A stretch of DNA of 22,420 bases, from positions 1 through 22,420 of IMG/VR virus record IMGVR_UViG_3300028858_000221. One strand, 5' to 3'. Under the pieces are notes generated by a model. That model made no database searches. It was not told where the DNA came from and saw nothing but the letters and a program-made list of their open reading frames with translations. This stretch comes from a virus. Numbering within the stretch: position 1 is the first letter of the stretch; each line of letters opens with the position of its first letter. A program made the position numbers and the translations under genes. Below are positions 7,433 through 14,420 of this stretch, in pieces.

Positions 7433-7534
7433 GGGCATCACCTCAATTTAAAATGGGCTTATGTTGGAGCCGGGCCACTCCTTGACGGAGATCCCTATGA
7501 CGGATGGTAACCAGGCGGGGCGATTACTTTTGGT

Positions 7535-7552
7535 GGTTACCAGAGTGGTTAC
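7535..7552. repeat. GGTTAC pair, 12-bp period
   Basis: TGGTTACCAGAG and TGGTTACTTGTA lie in tandem and run into the stop codon of the secreted-protein gene (7549-7551). A further GGTAACCAGG lies at 7505. This is another cluster of the paired-repeat family, placed exactly at a cargo gene's 3' end. Confidence 0.65.
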
Positions 7553-8031
7553 TTGTACTGCCCCAGAATCTTGTTGGCCATCAGCTCAAGGTCAGAAATT
7601 TCTACGCTGTTAAGTACTAAATTCACTACGAACTCATCGGTCATTGTGTAGTGAAGTCTGATTTTGTTGTTTTTGCAGATGAGCTCAAAAGAGATCGATG
7701 AATCATTTGTGCTGTCGAGTCTGCCCAGCTCTCCGCTTTTAACGACAGAACCTGGACACTTGCCTATTGCGATAATTTCTTGATTTGCGGACCTTGCTTT
7801 TTTCACTACATCGAGCAGTTTTTCCGCGTCAGCTCTCTTGAGCGAGCGCATTAGGACGTCGTCAGCCTCGTCGCTTTTATACATCCCCCACGTGGTTTCA
7901 GATCCGGTCGTGCTGACCGTTATCCTCGGCAGTGCCGGGTTCAGGCCTTTAAGAGTAATCTCGCGTGTAAGCGCTGATGCGTATTGGCAAACCAGCAGGG
8001 CTGAAATTAATCCAAGCGTCATTTTTCTCAT
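7549..8031 (-). CDS. Secreted protein of unknown function, 160 aa
   Basis: The frame is open upstream to 8103, but that would run through a long hairpin. The ATG at 8031 has GGA about 7 bases upstream and gives a clear signal peptide, MRKMTLGLISALLVCQYASA, with likely cleavage after ASA. The mature part is beta-rich and polar, with repeated hydrophobic strands (REITLKGLNPALPRITVSTT, SISFELICKNNKIRLHYTM). Two cysteines in the mature part (in GKCPGS and ELICKN) could form a disulfide in the periplasm. No family is recognised. It follows the lipoprotein gene in the same direction, with a large hairpin between them, so the two may form an envelope pair. Confidence 0.65.
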   Translation of the reverse strand: MRKMTLGLISALLVCQYASALTREITLKGLNPALPRITVSTTGSETTWGMYKSDEADDVLMRSLKRADAEKLLDVVKKARSANQEIIAIGKCPGSVVKSGELGRLDSTNDSSISFELICKNNKIRLHYTMTDEFVVNLVLNSVEISDLELMANKILGQYK

Positions 8032-8072
8032 ATTTTTCCGTCCGTGAATTTTTGGTTTTAGGGTGTCGCCAT

Positions 8073-8115
8073 GAGACAGACGATTTGGTCTGAGTGAGAC
8101 CATATCGTCTGTCTC
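8073..8115 (-). other. Long inverted repeat (19-bp arms)
   Basis: Two 19-base arms, 8073-8091 and 8097-8115, are complementary at 18 of 19 positions around a five-base loop. The hairpin lies 10 bp after the lipoprotein stop and about 40 bp before the next start. There is no T run on the minus strand after it, so it is not a classical intrinsic terminator. It could be an mRNA-stabilising or processing hairpin, or a protein-binding site. Confidence 0.7.
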
Positions 8116-8125
8116 GATCAGTCAG

Positions 8126-8560
8126 TTAAATGGAGCTCGGGCGTATGTCCGTTCCATTTTGAGTACCCGAAATCCTGAACTTTTGGGTTTCTCCTGAGCT
8201 GACCTCAGCTGCCGTTTCCTTCACGGGCTGACCGATCTGCATTGCACAGAGGCCGTTGCCTTCGTCATCGCCGGCAATGCCAACGATATGGCGACCTGGC
8301 TTGACCTTGAATTTCACAATTTCGCCGGTGTCGATGCGGGCGACCTTTTTTCCGTCGATGAGCACGGTGGCCAAGCAGCCGCCAGACGCCCAAAAACCGT
8401 TGTCTCGACTAACTGCCAGTGTCGCACCACCAGGAACGTCTGACTGATAGGCGTAGACCCGGTCGGCAGGTACCCGCTTTGCAGAGCCAGGCGCTACTGG
8501 TGTGCTTGAACATCCAGCCAGTAGTGCGAAGGTGACGCTGGCGAGCAAAATCCTGTGCAT
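8126..8560 (-). CDS. Lipoprotein, 144 aa
   Basis: ATG at 8560 has GGAGGA 7 bases upstream. The N-terminus MHRILLASVTFALLAGCSS is a lipoprotein signal with lipobox LLAGC, so the mature protein starts at Cys17 and is lipid-anchored. The mature part is a small beta domain: GGATLAVSRDNGF, then VLIDGKKVARIDTGEIVKF, then VKPGRHIVGI. Two more cysteines (GGCLAT and GLCAMQ) could pair in the periplasm. It lies 43 bp after the second gpI-like gene in the same direction. Temperate phages often carry small lipoprotein genes beside tail-tip genes, some of which block superinfection (Cor-type). That role is possible here but not shown by the sequence. Confidence 0.75.
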   Translation of the reverse strand: MHRILLASVTFALLAGCSSTPVAPGSAKRVPADRVYAYQSDVPGGATLAVSRDNGFWASGGCLATVLIDGKKVARIDTGEIVKFKVKPGRHIVGIAGDDEGNGLCAMQIGQPVKETAAEVSSGETQKFRISGTQNGTDIRPSSI

Positions 8561-8603
8561 ATTTCTTCCTCCGGGGTTGATGGATCACTTTACACGAGCA
8601 TTC

Positions 8604-9188
8604 CTACATCTGGTCTTCGGCGTAAATGGCAGCACTGATGATTGCTCCGCCCACCCGCCGTTTGCCGTAACAGAGCGGCACCGGGTTGCCACTGGCCGTG
8701 GTGTTCTTGGCGCTGCCGAAGGCGTATCCGGGGGTGTTCTCTGGTGCGGCGCTGGTCTTGAGGCCGCCGGCCTGAGGGCTGAGCATTTGGATAACACCAC
8801 CAGCAGCAAGAGCGATCCCTGGCGCAAGCGTAGCGCCGTTGGTGAACGCACTGGCCACGATCAACACAATTCCGATGATGGTCTGAAGTACCCCGGCGCG
8901 CTTGCTTCCGGTGATCACGGGGACGACCCGTATCTCCCTGGCTCCGCCGAGTGTCAGCTCGGATTCGCCAACATTCTTCCTGTTACGGAAAATTGCGAAC
9001 TCCAGACCGATGGAGCGCGCTCGGGCAATGTCGCTCAAGAATCCAGGGTGATTTACATCGATCGCTCTCAATGCCTCCCTGGTGTCGCCATGAGCAGAAA
9101 GTGCATAGATGTGCCTCCTTCCGTACTTTTTGGCTAAAGAGCCGCTGAGCAGGATGATTGTTTTCGGGGTGTACTCGATGGCGGTCAT
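8604..9188 (-). CDS. Lambda gpI-like tail-assembly protein (second copy)
   Basis: The product is 194 aa; its ATG (9186-9188) overlaps the stop of the upstream copy as ATGA. The family is lambda gpI/TAPI, in which an N-terminal beta-grasp (ubiquitin-like) domain precedes a Gly/Ala-rich hydrophobic part. gpI acts in building the tail tip with gpK, gpL and gpJ and is about 220 aa in lambda. Here FAIFRNRKNVGESEL (about 64-78) closes the first domain. GSKRAGVLQTIIG and TNGATLAPGIALAAGGVIQM form the hydrophobic middle. The end carries NTPGYAFGSAKN and VPLCYGKRRVGGAIISA. No other tail gene is in the window. Compared with the first copy, the C-terminal half is nearly identical and the N-terminal half is strongly diverged. 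Confidence 0.85.
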   Translation of the reverse strand: MTAIEYTPKTIILLSGSLAKKYGRRHIYALSAHGDTREALRAIDVNHPGFLSDIARARSIGLEFAIFRNRKNVGESELTLGGAREIRVVPVITGSKRAGVLQTIIGIVLIVASAFTNGATLAPGIALAAGGVIQMLSPQAGGLKTSAAPENTPGYAFGSAKNTTASGNPVPLCYGKRRVGGAIISAAIYAEDQM

Positions 9189-9763
9189 ACCCGATCCTCA
9201 GCGTAAATAGCAGCGCTGATGATCGCGCCACCCCAGCGGCGATGGCCGATGCAGAGAGGTACGGGCAAGCCCGATGCCACGGTATTTTTTGCACTACCAA
9301 AAGCATAGCCAGGTGTATTCTCGGGCGCGGCGCTAGACTTCAAGCCTTGGGCTTGCGGGATCAACATTTGAATTACGCCGCCGGCGGCCAACGCGATACC
9401 CGGCGCAAGAGTTGCACCATTTGTGAAAGGGCTCAAAACGATCAGTACAGCCCCTATAATCGTTTGCAAGATGCCTGCCCGCTTACTGCCGACGATCACG
9501 GGGGCGATAATGATGTCGCCATGGCCTTGATAGTTGAGCTCACTCTCCCCGATGTTTTTCTTTCCTCGGAAAACGGCGAACACAAGTCCGCGCGACCTGG
9601 CGTTTGAGATGAATCGCTCGAGGCCGGGAATCTGCACGCACAGCGCTTTCAAGGCTTCCGCTGGCGTCCGCACTGCAAGGTCGTAGGACCTGCCGAACTG
9701 CCGGAGCTGGCCATAGAGTTTGATGGTGGTCATAGGGGCGTTATCGAATGCTTTAGTGGCCAT
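9185..9763 (-). CDS. Lambda gpI-like tail-assembly protein (first copy)
   Basis: I start at ATG 9763 (192 aa): AGGAGG lies 4 bases upstream, and this gives an N-terminus of the same length as the other copy. The later ATG at 9733 lacks such a site. The same family features are present: FAVFRGKKNIGESEL, GSKRAGILQTIIG, TNGATLAPGIALAAGGVIQM, NTPGYAFGSAKN and VPLCIGHRRWGGAIISA. Its ribosome site overlaps the stop of the gene at 9772-10152, and its stop overlaps the next start, so three genes are coupled. Having two gpI copies in tandem without J, K or L is unusual. Possible roles are altering or jamming the tail assembly of a helper or competing phage; this is inference. Confidence 0.85.
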   Translation of the reverse strand: MATKAFDNAPMTTIKLYGQLRQFGRSYDLAVRTPAEALKALCVQIPGLERFISNARSRGLVFAVFRGKKNIGESELNYQGHGDIIIAPVIVGSKRAGILQTIIGAVLIVLSPFTNGATLAPGIALAAGGVIQMLIPQAQGLKSSAAPENTPGYAFGSAKNTVASGLPVPLCIGHRRWGGAIISAAIYAEDRV

Positions 9764-9771
9764 GGGGCCTC

Positions 9772-10152
9772 CTATACGGTGATCGAAGGGGCTGGCAGCC
9801 CCAGGCGAATGGCAAGAACTGCGCGTGACATTTGAGCCTGGTCGATGGTCAGGCGCTCCTGACGGGGGTCGTAGTTCCACACTCGGTTGTAGATGGTCTC
9901 GCTGGCCTTGGCCCCGCGGAATGTTCCCCGTAGCAGGCCGGCCGAGATCCGCGCCTCCTCCTCTGTGAAGTAGGGGCCATCAATTGTCACTTGCCTTCCG
10001 TCGCTGACGTGCTGGACCTCCCACACCAAGTAGCCCGCGTCTGGCCCCTGGATCAGTTCGTAGGGTTTGAATTTTTGCGTGTTGCATGCGTCGGTGAATC
10101 GCTCCTGATACGTGGGCGCATGGCCCGCGGTGTTGGTGTCTTGATCTGTCAT
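9772..10152 (-). CDS. Unrecognised 126-aa protein upstream of gpI pair
   Basis: ATG at 10152 has GAGGA 6 bases upstream; longer upstream extensions cross a large hairpin and are rejected. The product is polar and mixed alpha/beta: a short flexible N-terminus, then YELIQGPDAGYLVWEVQHV, GPYFTEEEARISAGLL and a C-terminal helix with LAIRLGLPAP. It has no membrane segment or metal motif. Its stop TAG overlaps the AGGAGG of the first gpI-like gene, so it is likely translated with it and may be its functional partner. I do not recognise the family. Confidence 0.65.
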   Translation of the reverse strand: MTDQDTNTAGHAPTYQERFTDACNTQKFKPYELIQGPDAGYLVWEVQHVSDGRQVTIDGPYFTEEEARISAGLLRGTFRGAKASETIYNRVWNYDPRQERLTIDQAQMSRAVLAIRLGLPAPSITV

Positions 10153-10216
10153 GTGTTCCTCTGTGCGCTGCTGGCGCTGGTCATGGGCTGGCGCCCCGGT
10201 GGTGTCGCTCGGTATC

Positions 10217-10250
10217 GCGCCACGTTTTCGCGATTCGCAAAACGTGGCGC
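10217..10250 (-). other. Perfect 12-bp inverted repeat
   Basis: GCGCCACGTTTT (10217-10228) is fully complementary to AAAACGTGGCGC (10239-10250). The 10-base loop can pair further (GCG with CGC). It sits in the 107-bp gap between two operon genes and has no T run after it, so it is better seen as a processing, attenuation or mRNA-stability hairpin than as a standard terminator. Confidence 0.65.
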
Positions 10251-10259
10251 GCAAAATGG

Positions 10260-10868
10260 TCATTTGCCGACGATGCTCAGGGAGGGCGGCAGCTTTGGGC
10301 CGAACGGCGCACCAGGGGCGAATGGGTCGGGTAACTGGTCTTCTGGGCATGCCTCGATGAACCGGATCATGGCGGCATGGCAAGCGCGATACAGCGGGCC
10401 ACCGGTTCCCCAATCCCCTCTCTTATGGCCGGCGCTGTCCTCCAGTTGGGATAGGTAGGCCACTCCGCGAAGGCTGGTGTCGCCGTCTGCGCTGGCTTGT
10501 TGGCGATGTACTGGGTTGACGCCCAGCAGGTCGCACATCAGGTCGAAGCCCAGCGCCTGCGCGAGCCCCTCGCGGTCGAACATCAGTGATTGGCCAAACC
10601 CGGCAAGCGCGCCCCACGCTCCGCTTCGGGTGGCCTTTTGGTGTTCGCTGGCCCGTTCCACCAGTTCCGCAATGGACTGCCGGGTGAATGGGAGAAACGC
10701 TTTCAGCTTTTCCGCCTGCCGGCGAAGGGCTCGCCGCTCAGAGCGGATAGCGTCGAGCTGGTCAGCAATGGCGCGACAGATTCGCCGGGTGGTGATGAGC
10801 TGAGTGGCGGGGCTGATGCCGGGCTTCATGCCGATGTTGCACAAGCGGGTTATAAGGCTGGGGGTCAT
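10260..10868 (-). CDS. Unrecognised helical protein, 202 aa
   Basis: ATG at 10868 overlaps the stop of the upstream gene (ATGA) and has GGAGG 7 bases upstream. The N-terminal half is strongly helical and basic (RRICRAIADQLDAIRSERRA, RRQAEKLKAFL). The middle has ALAGFGQSLMFDREGLAQAL, and the end is proline-rich (FAPGAPFGPKLPPSLS). There is no signal peptide or recognisable catalytic motif. It belongs to the accessory part of the operon downstream of the replication genes. Proteins like this occur, as far as I recall, in related Pseudomonas islands, without a known function. Confidence 0.65.
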   Translation of the reverse strand: MTPSLITRLCNIGMKPGISPATQLITTRRICRAIADQLDAIRSERRALRRQAEKLKAFLPFTRQSIAELVERASEHQKATRSGAWGALAGFGQSLMFDREGLAQALGFDLMCDLLGVNPVHRQQASADGDTSLRGVAYLSQLEDSAGHKRGDWGTGGPLYRACHAAMIRFIEACPEDQLPDPFAPGAPFGPKLPPSLSIVGK

Positions 10869-11179
10869 TGATGCGCCTCCATAGGCGTGGTGTCGTAGCT
10901 GGCGCGCAGGTGGGCGCCAGCCGTGCAATGGCGGCCGGTGGGCGCGTAGCAGCACCGGCAAACCATGATGTGGTTGAGGTATTGGTCACGGGCCTGTCGC
11001 CACTCAGGTGTGGCGGTGGCAGCGCTTGCGTGCGGGCTGGTGTTGAACTGATTTGCGCGCTCGACGGGGCTGGTCAGAACCAGGAGAGGGCGAGGTTCAG
11101 GCCGTCTCCGCAAATTTGTGGAGTCGGTACCGGCAATGGCTGGCGGCATGTGATCGAGCAGACCGGAAAGGAGGCTCAT
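10865..11179 (-). CDS. Small Cys-rich protein, 104 aa
   Basis: ATG at 11179 follows GAGGTGA by 6 bases and overlaps the upstream stop (ATGA); the stop overlaps the next start the same way. The C-terminal part holds a compact cysteine/histidine cluster, HIMVCRCCYAPTGRHCTAG, which could bind one zinc ion. The N-terminal part is polar and low in structure. Zinc-finger-like small proteins are common in phage and satellite operons, but I cannot assign this one to a family. Position and coupling support expression together with the replication genes. Confidence 0.65.
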   Translation of the reverse strand: MSLLSGLLDHMPPAIAGTDSTNLRRRPEPRPLLVLTSPVERANQFNTSPHASAATATPEWRQARDQYLNHIMVCRCCYAPTGRHCTAGAHLRASYDTTPMEAHQ

Positions 11180-11538
11180 ACCGTCACCTCGGCCTCATCG
11201 CTGTTAATCCAATGTTCCTGTGATTTCAAAAACACCGGCAACAGCGGCAACAATGGCAACAGCCCCGTAAACCGTGGCCTCCAGACGTTGGTGTTGCTGC
11301 CAAACTGTTGCCAGCGATTTCTTATCGGCAACAGTGATAACCAAATGAAGGGAAAGTACGGGTCTCTTATGTTGAAAATGAGGTGTGCGTTGCCAGTTGT
11401 TGCCACTTTTTTTATAGGGTGGCAACGGCTGTAAGCCACGCCACACAAGGCCGTTGCCGGTGTTGCCACTGTTGCCAGTGATTCTAGGTTCCTGTGAACT
11501 TGGGCAATCTGGATTGCTGGTCTTTGAGTGACGTTCAT
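11176..11538 (-). CDS. ORF running through the GGCAAC repeat cluster
   Basis: The frame is 120 codons. Its ATG overlaps the helicase stop (ATGA) and its own stop overlaps the next gene's start (ATGA), so it fits the operon perfectly. However, the protein is largely an echo of the DNA repeats (ESLATVATPATA, GLLPLLPLLPVF) and has unnatural composition. It may be translated mainly to keep ribosomes moving through the repeats, or it may be a real but unusual protein. Another frame (11204-11554, GTG start) is also open here and looks no more natural. Confidence is moderate because of the coupling, not the sequence. Confidence 0.45.
   Translation of the reverse strand: MNVTQRPAIQIAQVHRNLESLATVATPATALCGVAYSRCHPIKKVATTGNAHLIFNIRDPYFPFIWLSLLPIRNRWQQFGSNTNVWRPRFTGLLPLLPLLPVFLKSQEHWINSDEAEVTV
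11237..11476. repeat. GGCAAC/GTTGCC iteron-like cluster; possible origin
   Basis: Eleven exact hexamers lie within 240 bp: GGCAAC at 11237, 11246, 11255, 11327 and 11421, and GTTGCC at 11307, 11389, 11399, 11453, 11462 and 11471. The outer arrays have a regular 9-bp period and opposite orientation. An AT-rich stretch lies inside (11407-11415). The cluster follows the helicase gene directly. In phage P4 the alpha protein binds short iterons at its origin, so this is the best candidate here for the island's replication origin. Confidence 0.6.
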
Positions 11539-13328
11539 ACGCCACCGCCTTCACGATCCATGATGTCTGGGTCGATCACGTAGAGACGCGCCTGGCCACC
11601 ACCAGGGAGTCGGTAGTTTTTGGTTTTGCGCTCGTTGTCGCGGCGCGCGAGGACGTTAGCGCCCTCCAAGGCTTTGATGATGCGAGACAGGCCATAGCCG
11701 TGAGCCGCCTCGATGAGCGCCGGCTTGTTGAATAGGTACAGACGGTTGGTGCCCACCAGCTCCCAGTAACCGGCCCGGTTGAACACCTTAGTGTCAGGCG
11801 TTTGATCGTCGACATCTGAAAAGCGGCTGCTGCCGTGGCGGTCGATAAAGTCCAGGATGCCGGCCAGGATCTGCCGATCCTCTGCATTGCCACTACCAAC
11901 CCGGCTGAGCCATTCGCCATACAGCAAACGGCAGTCGGCTAGGGCGGTACCCGGCACCCATGGCAGCAGGCCGTAGGCGATGGCCATCTCGCCGGCAAGC
12001 GCGATCACGGCGAACCGATCAGCCACCCGGCCGGCCTGAGCGTTGTCTTCCACAAAGCTGGCGCGTACCCCGGCGAAGTCTTCCAGCAGGCCGGCCCGGT
12101 CGTCGCTTTCGAGCAGCTTCTCGACAAAGGCCGGTCCGAGGTGTCCATGGTGGGAGCCGACCGACACGGTGAGCTGCCGGTGGAAGTCCGCTCCCTCAAG
12201 TCCGTGTAACTCGTCGAAGGCCCGGTGTGTGCGGGTGCCGGCGTTCACGTCGACCATGCGCAACTCGGCGCCAGCGTGGGCGGCATTGCCGGATATGGCC
12301 GCGTGTTCAGAGAGGGAGCGCTCGCCGCTGGAGAGTGTCAGCAGGCGCCAGCTCAATTTGGCGCGGCCTTCGCGCTCACGGGTCATGGTGCCCTTGCCCT
12401 GGCCGTTGGCGAGGGAGTACGCCATTTCCTGTACGCGCTTGGGGTCGGCGCGCTTGATCTCATCCAAGGGCAGGATGGTGTCATTGCGGCTCGACGCCTC
12501 GATCTCCAGACCGCCCTTGGTCATGTCCCAACTGGCGGCGAATATGCCCGGGTCGCCCCATACCGACGAGCCGATCAGTTGCGCCAGTGACTTGCCGCTT
12601 GAGCTGTCGCCCACCAGATGAACACCACCGCCCAGCACGCCCACCAAACTCAGCAACGGGCCTGCCAGCGAGCAGCCGATTGCGAGCGTCAGTACCGGGT
12701 TGCCCGCGCACTTTGCGGCCACCTCCGATTGCCACAGCGCCAGCTCGCCGCGCCGGCTGAAAAGTATCTGGGCCTTGTTGCTGGCCTGGTACCGCACATT
12801 GGTGCTGCCGATGGTTCGCCCAGGCAGCACGAAAGCGCCCGACTCATGCCAGCCTGGCCGGCTGGTGGTGGCAAACACTTCTGCAGGATGCTGGTCGAGC
12901 AGGTACTCCATGAACGTGCCGCGTTTCTTGAGGGCGATAATGACGCCCATCCCGAACAAGGCGCGCCGGGCGTCCTCGCCGCTGCCGCCGAACACCTCCA
13001 TGGCGATGATCCATTCCTTGATGCCGCCCTCGGTGACCAGGCGCAGCAACCGGCCTTCGCTGCCATCGTCGCTGTTGGTGGTGCGGGCGACGACTGTGAC
13101 GGGGCTGGAGATCCACTCATCGGTGATAGGCCGGCCGCCGGTATCGCCCTCGGCGTCGTCCAGGTCAGCGGCGGCGCGCTTGAAGCTATGCCAGTAAACG
13201 CCCGGGCGCAGCTTGCGGCCCTTCTCATTGATCACCCAATGCTCATACACCGCCCAGCAGGGACGATCTGGCGCAATGGTCGCGGCGTCCGGCCGAAGGT
13301 TGATCACGTTGGTGTCAGGCTTGGACAT
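11535..13328 (-). CDS. DUF927-type replicative helicase/ATPase
   Basis: The start is ATG 13328 (597 aa), which overlaps the primase end by 14 bp; the frame is open further upstream but inside the primase gene. The Walker A motif is GDSSSGKS at about 240-247 of this start, and Walker B is TILPLDEI at about 284-291. The region before it (CWAVYEHWVINEKGRKLRPGVY through GWHESGAFVLPG) is typical of the DUF927 family of mobile-element helicases, relatives of the helicase half of P4 alpha. The C-terminal about 120 residues have a winged-helix look (YGLSRIIKALEGANVLARRD). With the adjacent Toprim primase it should form a two-gene version of the P4 alpha replication protein. Its stop overlaps the start of the repeat-containing ORF. 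Confidence 0.9.
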   Translation of the reverse strand: MSKPDTNVINLRPDAATIAPDRPCWAVYEHWVINEKGRKLRPGVYWHSFKRAAADLDDAEGDTGGRPITDEWISSPVTVVARTTNSDDGSEGRLLRLVTEGGIKEWIIAMEVFGGSGEDARRALFGMGVIIALKKRGTFMEYLLDQHPAEVFATTSRPGWHESGAFVLPGRTIGSTNVRYQASNKAQILFSRRGELALWQSEVAAKCAGNPVLTLAIGCSLAGPLLSLVGVLGGGVHLVGDSSSGKSLAQLIGSSVWGDPGIFAASWDMTKGGLEIEASSRNDTILPLDEIKRADPKRVQEMAYSLANGQGKGTMTREREGRAKLSWRLLTLSSGERSLSEHAAISGNAAHAGAELRMVDVNAGTRTHRAFDELHGLEGADFHRQLTVSVGSHHGHLGPAFVEKLLESDDRAGLLEDFAGVRASFVEDNAQAGRVADRFAVIALAGEMAIAYGLLPWVPGTALADCRLLYGEWLSRVGSGNAEDRQILAGILDFIDRHGSSRFSDVDDQTPDTKVFNRAGYWELVGTNRLYLFNKPALIEAAHGYGLSRIIKALEGANVLARRDNERKTKNYRLPGGGQARLYVIDPDIMDREGGGV

Positions 13329-14196
13329 GGGCGAGTTTCCAGTTGGCGAGGTCGTTGAAGTCGGTGAGGTCATCGGGGGCGCCTTCCGGCCACTCGGGGA
13401 AAGCCACCTGGCCGCCCACGGCCGCAGCCGCCGCGTTTGCCACTGCGCGCCCCGGGTTGCCATTGGTGAGCCGGTCGTCGTCACCGGCGATGACGATTGG
13501 CTGGCCCGGGTAGCGAGCGCGAAGGGCCATCGCCGCCGGGATCAAGTTGCCCGCGTTCATGGCCGCGGCAACGACGTAGCCGCCGTGTTGGTGGAGGCTG
13601 GCGGCCGTCGCCCATCCTTCGCAGATGCAAAGCACAGAACCTGGCTCAATGATGCCCAGCGGCGAATAGGTGCCCTTGATCCGGCCGCCGAACAGGAAGC
13701 GCTTGTCGCCGTCCGGCCCGATCCTTTGCAGGTTGACCAAGCGCCCATCCAGGTACAGAGGGATCAGCAGGTCAGCGCCGCGCTGGCGTAGGCCGTAGGA
13801 GCGAACAGCCTTGGCGACCAAATACGGGTGGTCGGGTGAGGCGCGGCGCGCATTGCGCCACCAGTAATTGGCCTTCTCAGCGGCCTGCTGCTGGCGCCGG
13901 TGTTGCTCGGCTTCGCGCTGGCGCCGGGCCTGGTCAACCCGCTCGCGGATCTGTGCCGCTTCGCGGGCGTCCACCGGTTCGCGGCTACACCAGGTGCTGG
14001 CGCCCCCGGCCTTCCAACTGCCGAACGCACCGGACGCGATACCGTCAGCGAACAACGTGTACCAGCCATTTGAGGAGCCGGCCTTGTCGCCTGGGACGTG
14101 AAACCGGTGAATGGTGCCGTCGGCCAAGGGGAGCCATTCGAGAGGGCCATAGACGGCCTGGAGTGCATCACGGAATAGGATCGTTGCGTCAGTCAT
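13315..14196 (-). CDS. Toprim-domain DNA primase
   Basis: The product is 293 aa; its ATG overlaps the upstream stop (ATGA). The first about 70 residues hold aromatic-rich beta segments (GTIHRFHVPGDKAG, GWYTLFADGIASGAFGSW) like the N-terminal region of P4-alpha-type primases. A basic helical linker rich in R and Q follows (85-115). The Toprim domain spans about 185-275, with the catalytic Glu193 in LCICEGWATAAS and the acidic cluster Asp239-241 in IVIAGDDDR. There is no cysteine zinc cluster of the DnaG type, so it belongs to the short plasmid/phage class. It lies immediately upstream of the DUF927 helicase with a 14-bp overlap, so the two are made together. Confidence 0.9.
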   Translation of the reverse strand: MTDATILFRDALQAVYGPLEWLPLADGTIHRFHVPGDKAGSSNGWYTLFADGIASGAFGSWKAGGASTWCSREPVDAREAAQIRERVDQARRQREAEQHRRQQQAAEKANYWWRNARRASPDHPYLVAKAVRSYGLRQRGADLLIPLYLDGRLVNLQRIGPDGDKRFLFGGRIKGTYSPLGIIEPGSVLCICEGWATAASLHQHGGYVVAAAMNAGNLIPAAMALRARYPGQPIVIAGDDDRLTNGNPGRAVANAAAAAVGGQVAFPEWPEGAPDDLTDFNDLANWKLAHVQA

Positions 14197-14420
14197 GCGG
14201 CCCCCTTCTGCGGGGTAAACCGCTTGGCCAAGCTCTCCAGTTTCTGAGTCAGGCGAGTCAGCTCATTGCATTGGCGGCCTTGGTCGCCTTCGGAGATGCG
14301 CAGATCCAGGAAGCCGACCAGGGTTTCCACCAGCAGGGCATGGCTGGTGCTGTCGATGTGGGCGCCCGTGGTGGGCGGCACGCTGCTGCCCTTGCGCTTG
14401 ATGGGGGTGACGTTACCCAT
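14193..14420 (-). CDS. Small 75-aa protein upstream of primase
   Basis: The ATG at 14420 overlaps the preceding gene by 8 bp, and the stop overlaps the primase start (ATGA). The product has a basic start (MGNVTPIKRKGSS) and a helical second half (ALLVETLVGFLDLRISEGD, ELTRLTQKLESLAKRF). It has no known motif and could be a small DNA-binding or primase-accessory protein. Tight coupling on both sides makes it very likely a real gene; its function is unknown. Confidence 0.65.
   Translation of the reverse strand: MGNVTPIKRKGSSVPPTTGAHIDSTSHALLVETLVGFLDLRISEGDQGRQCNELTRLTQKLESLAKRFTPQKGAA

Noticed and set aside
10217-10250. Hairpin as an intrinsic terminator within the operon
   Set aside because: No T run follows on the minus strand, so it is listed only as an inverted repeat.
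11204-11554. Alternative 116-codon frame through the GGCAAC cluster
   Set aside because: It starts with GTG inside the helicase end and lacks the exact ATGA joins of the other frame; its composition reflects the repeats.
12618-13358. Long plus-strand frames inside the helicase gene
   Set aside because: They are antisense shadows in GC-rich DNA; the minus-strand frame has clear Walker motifs.
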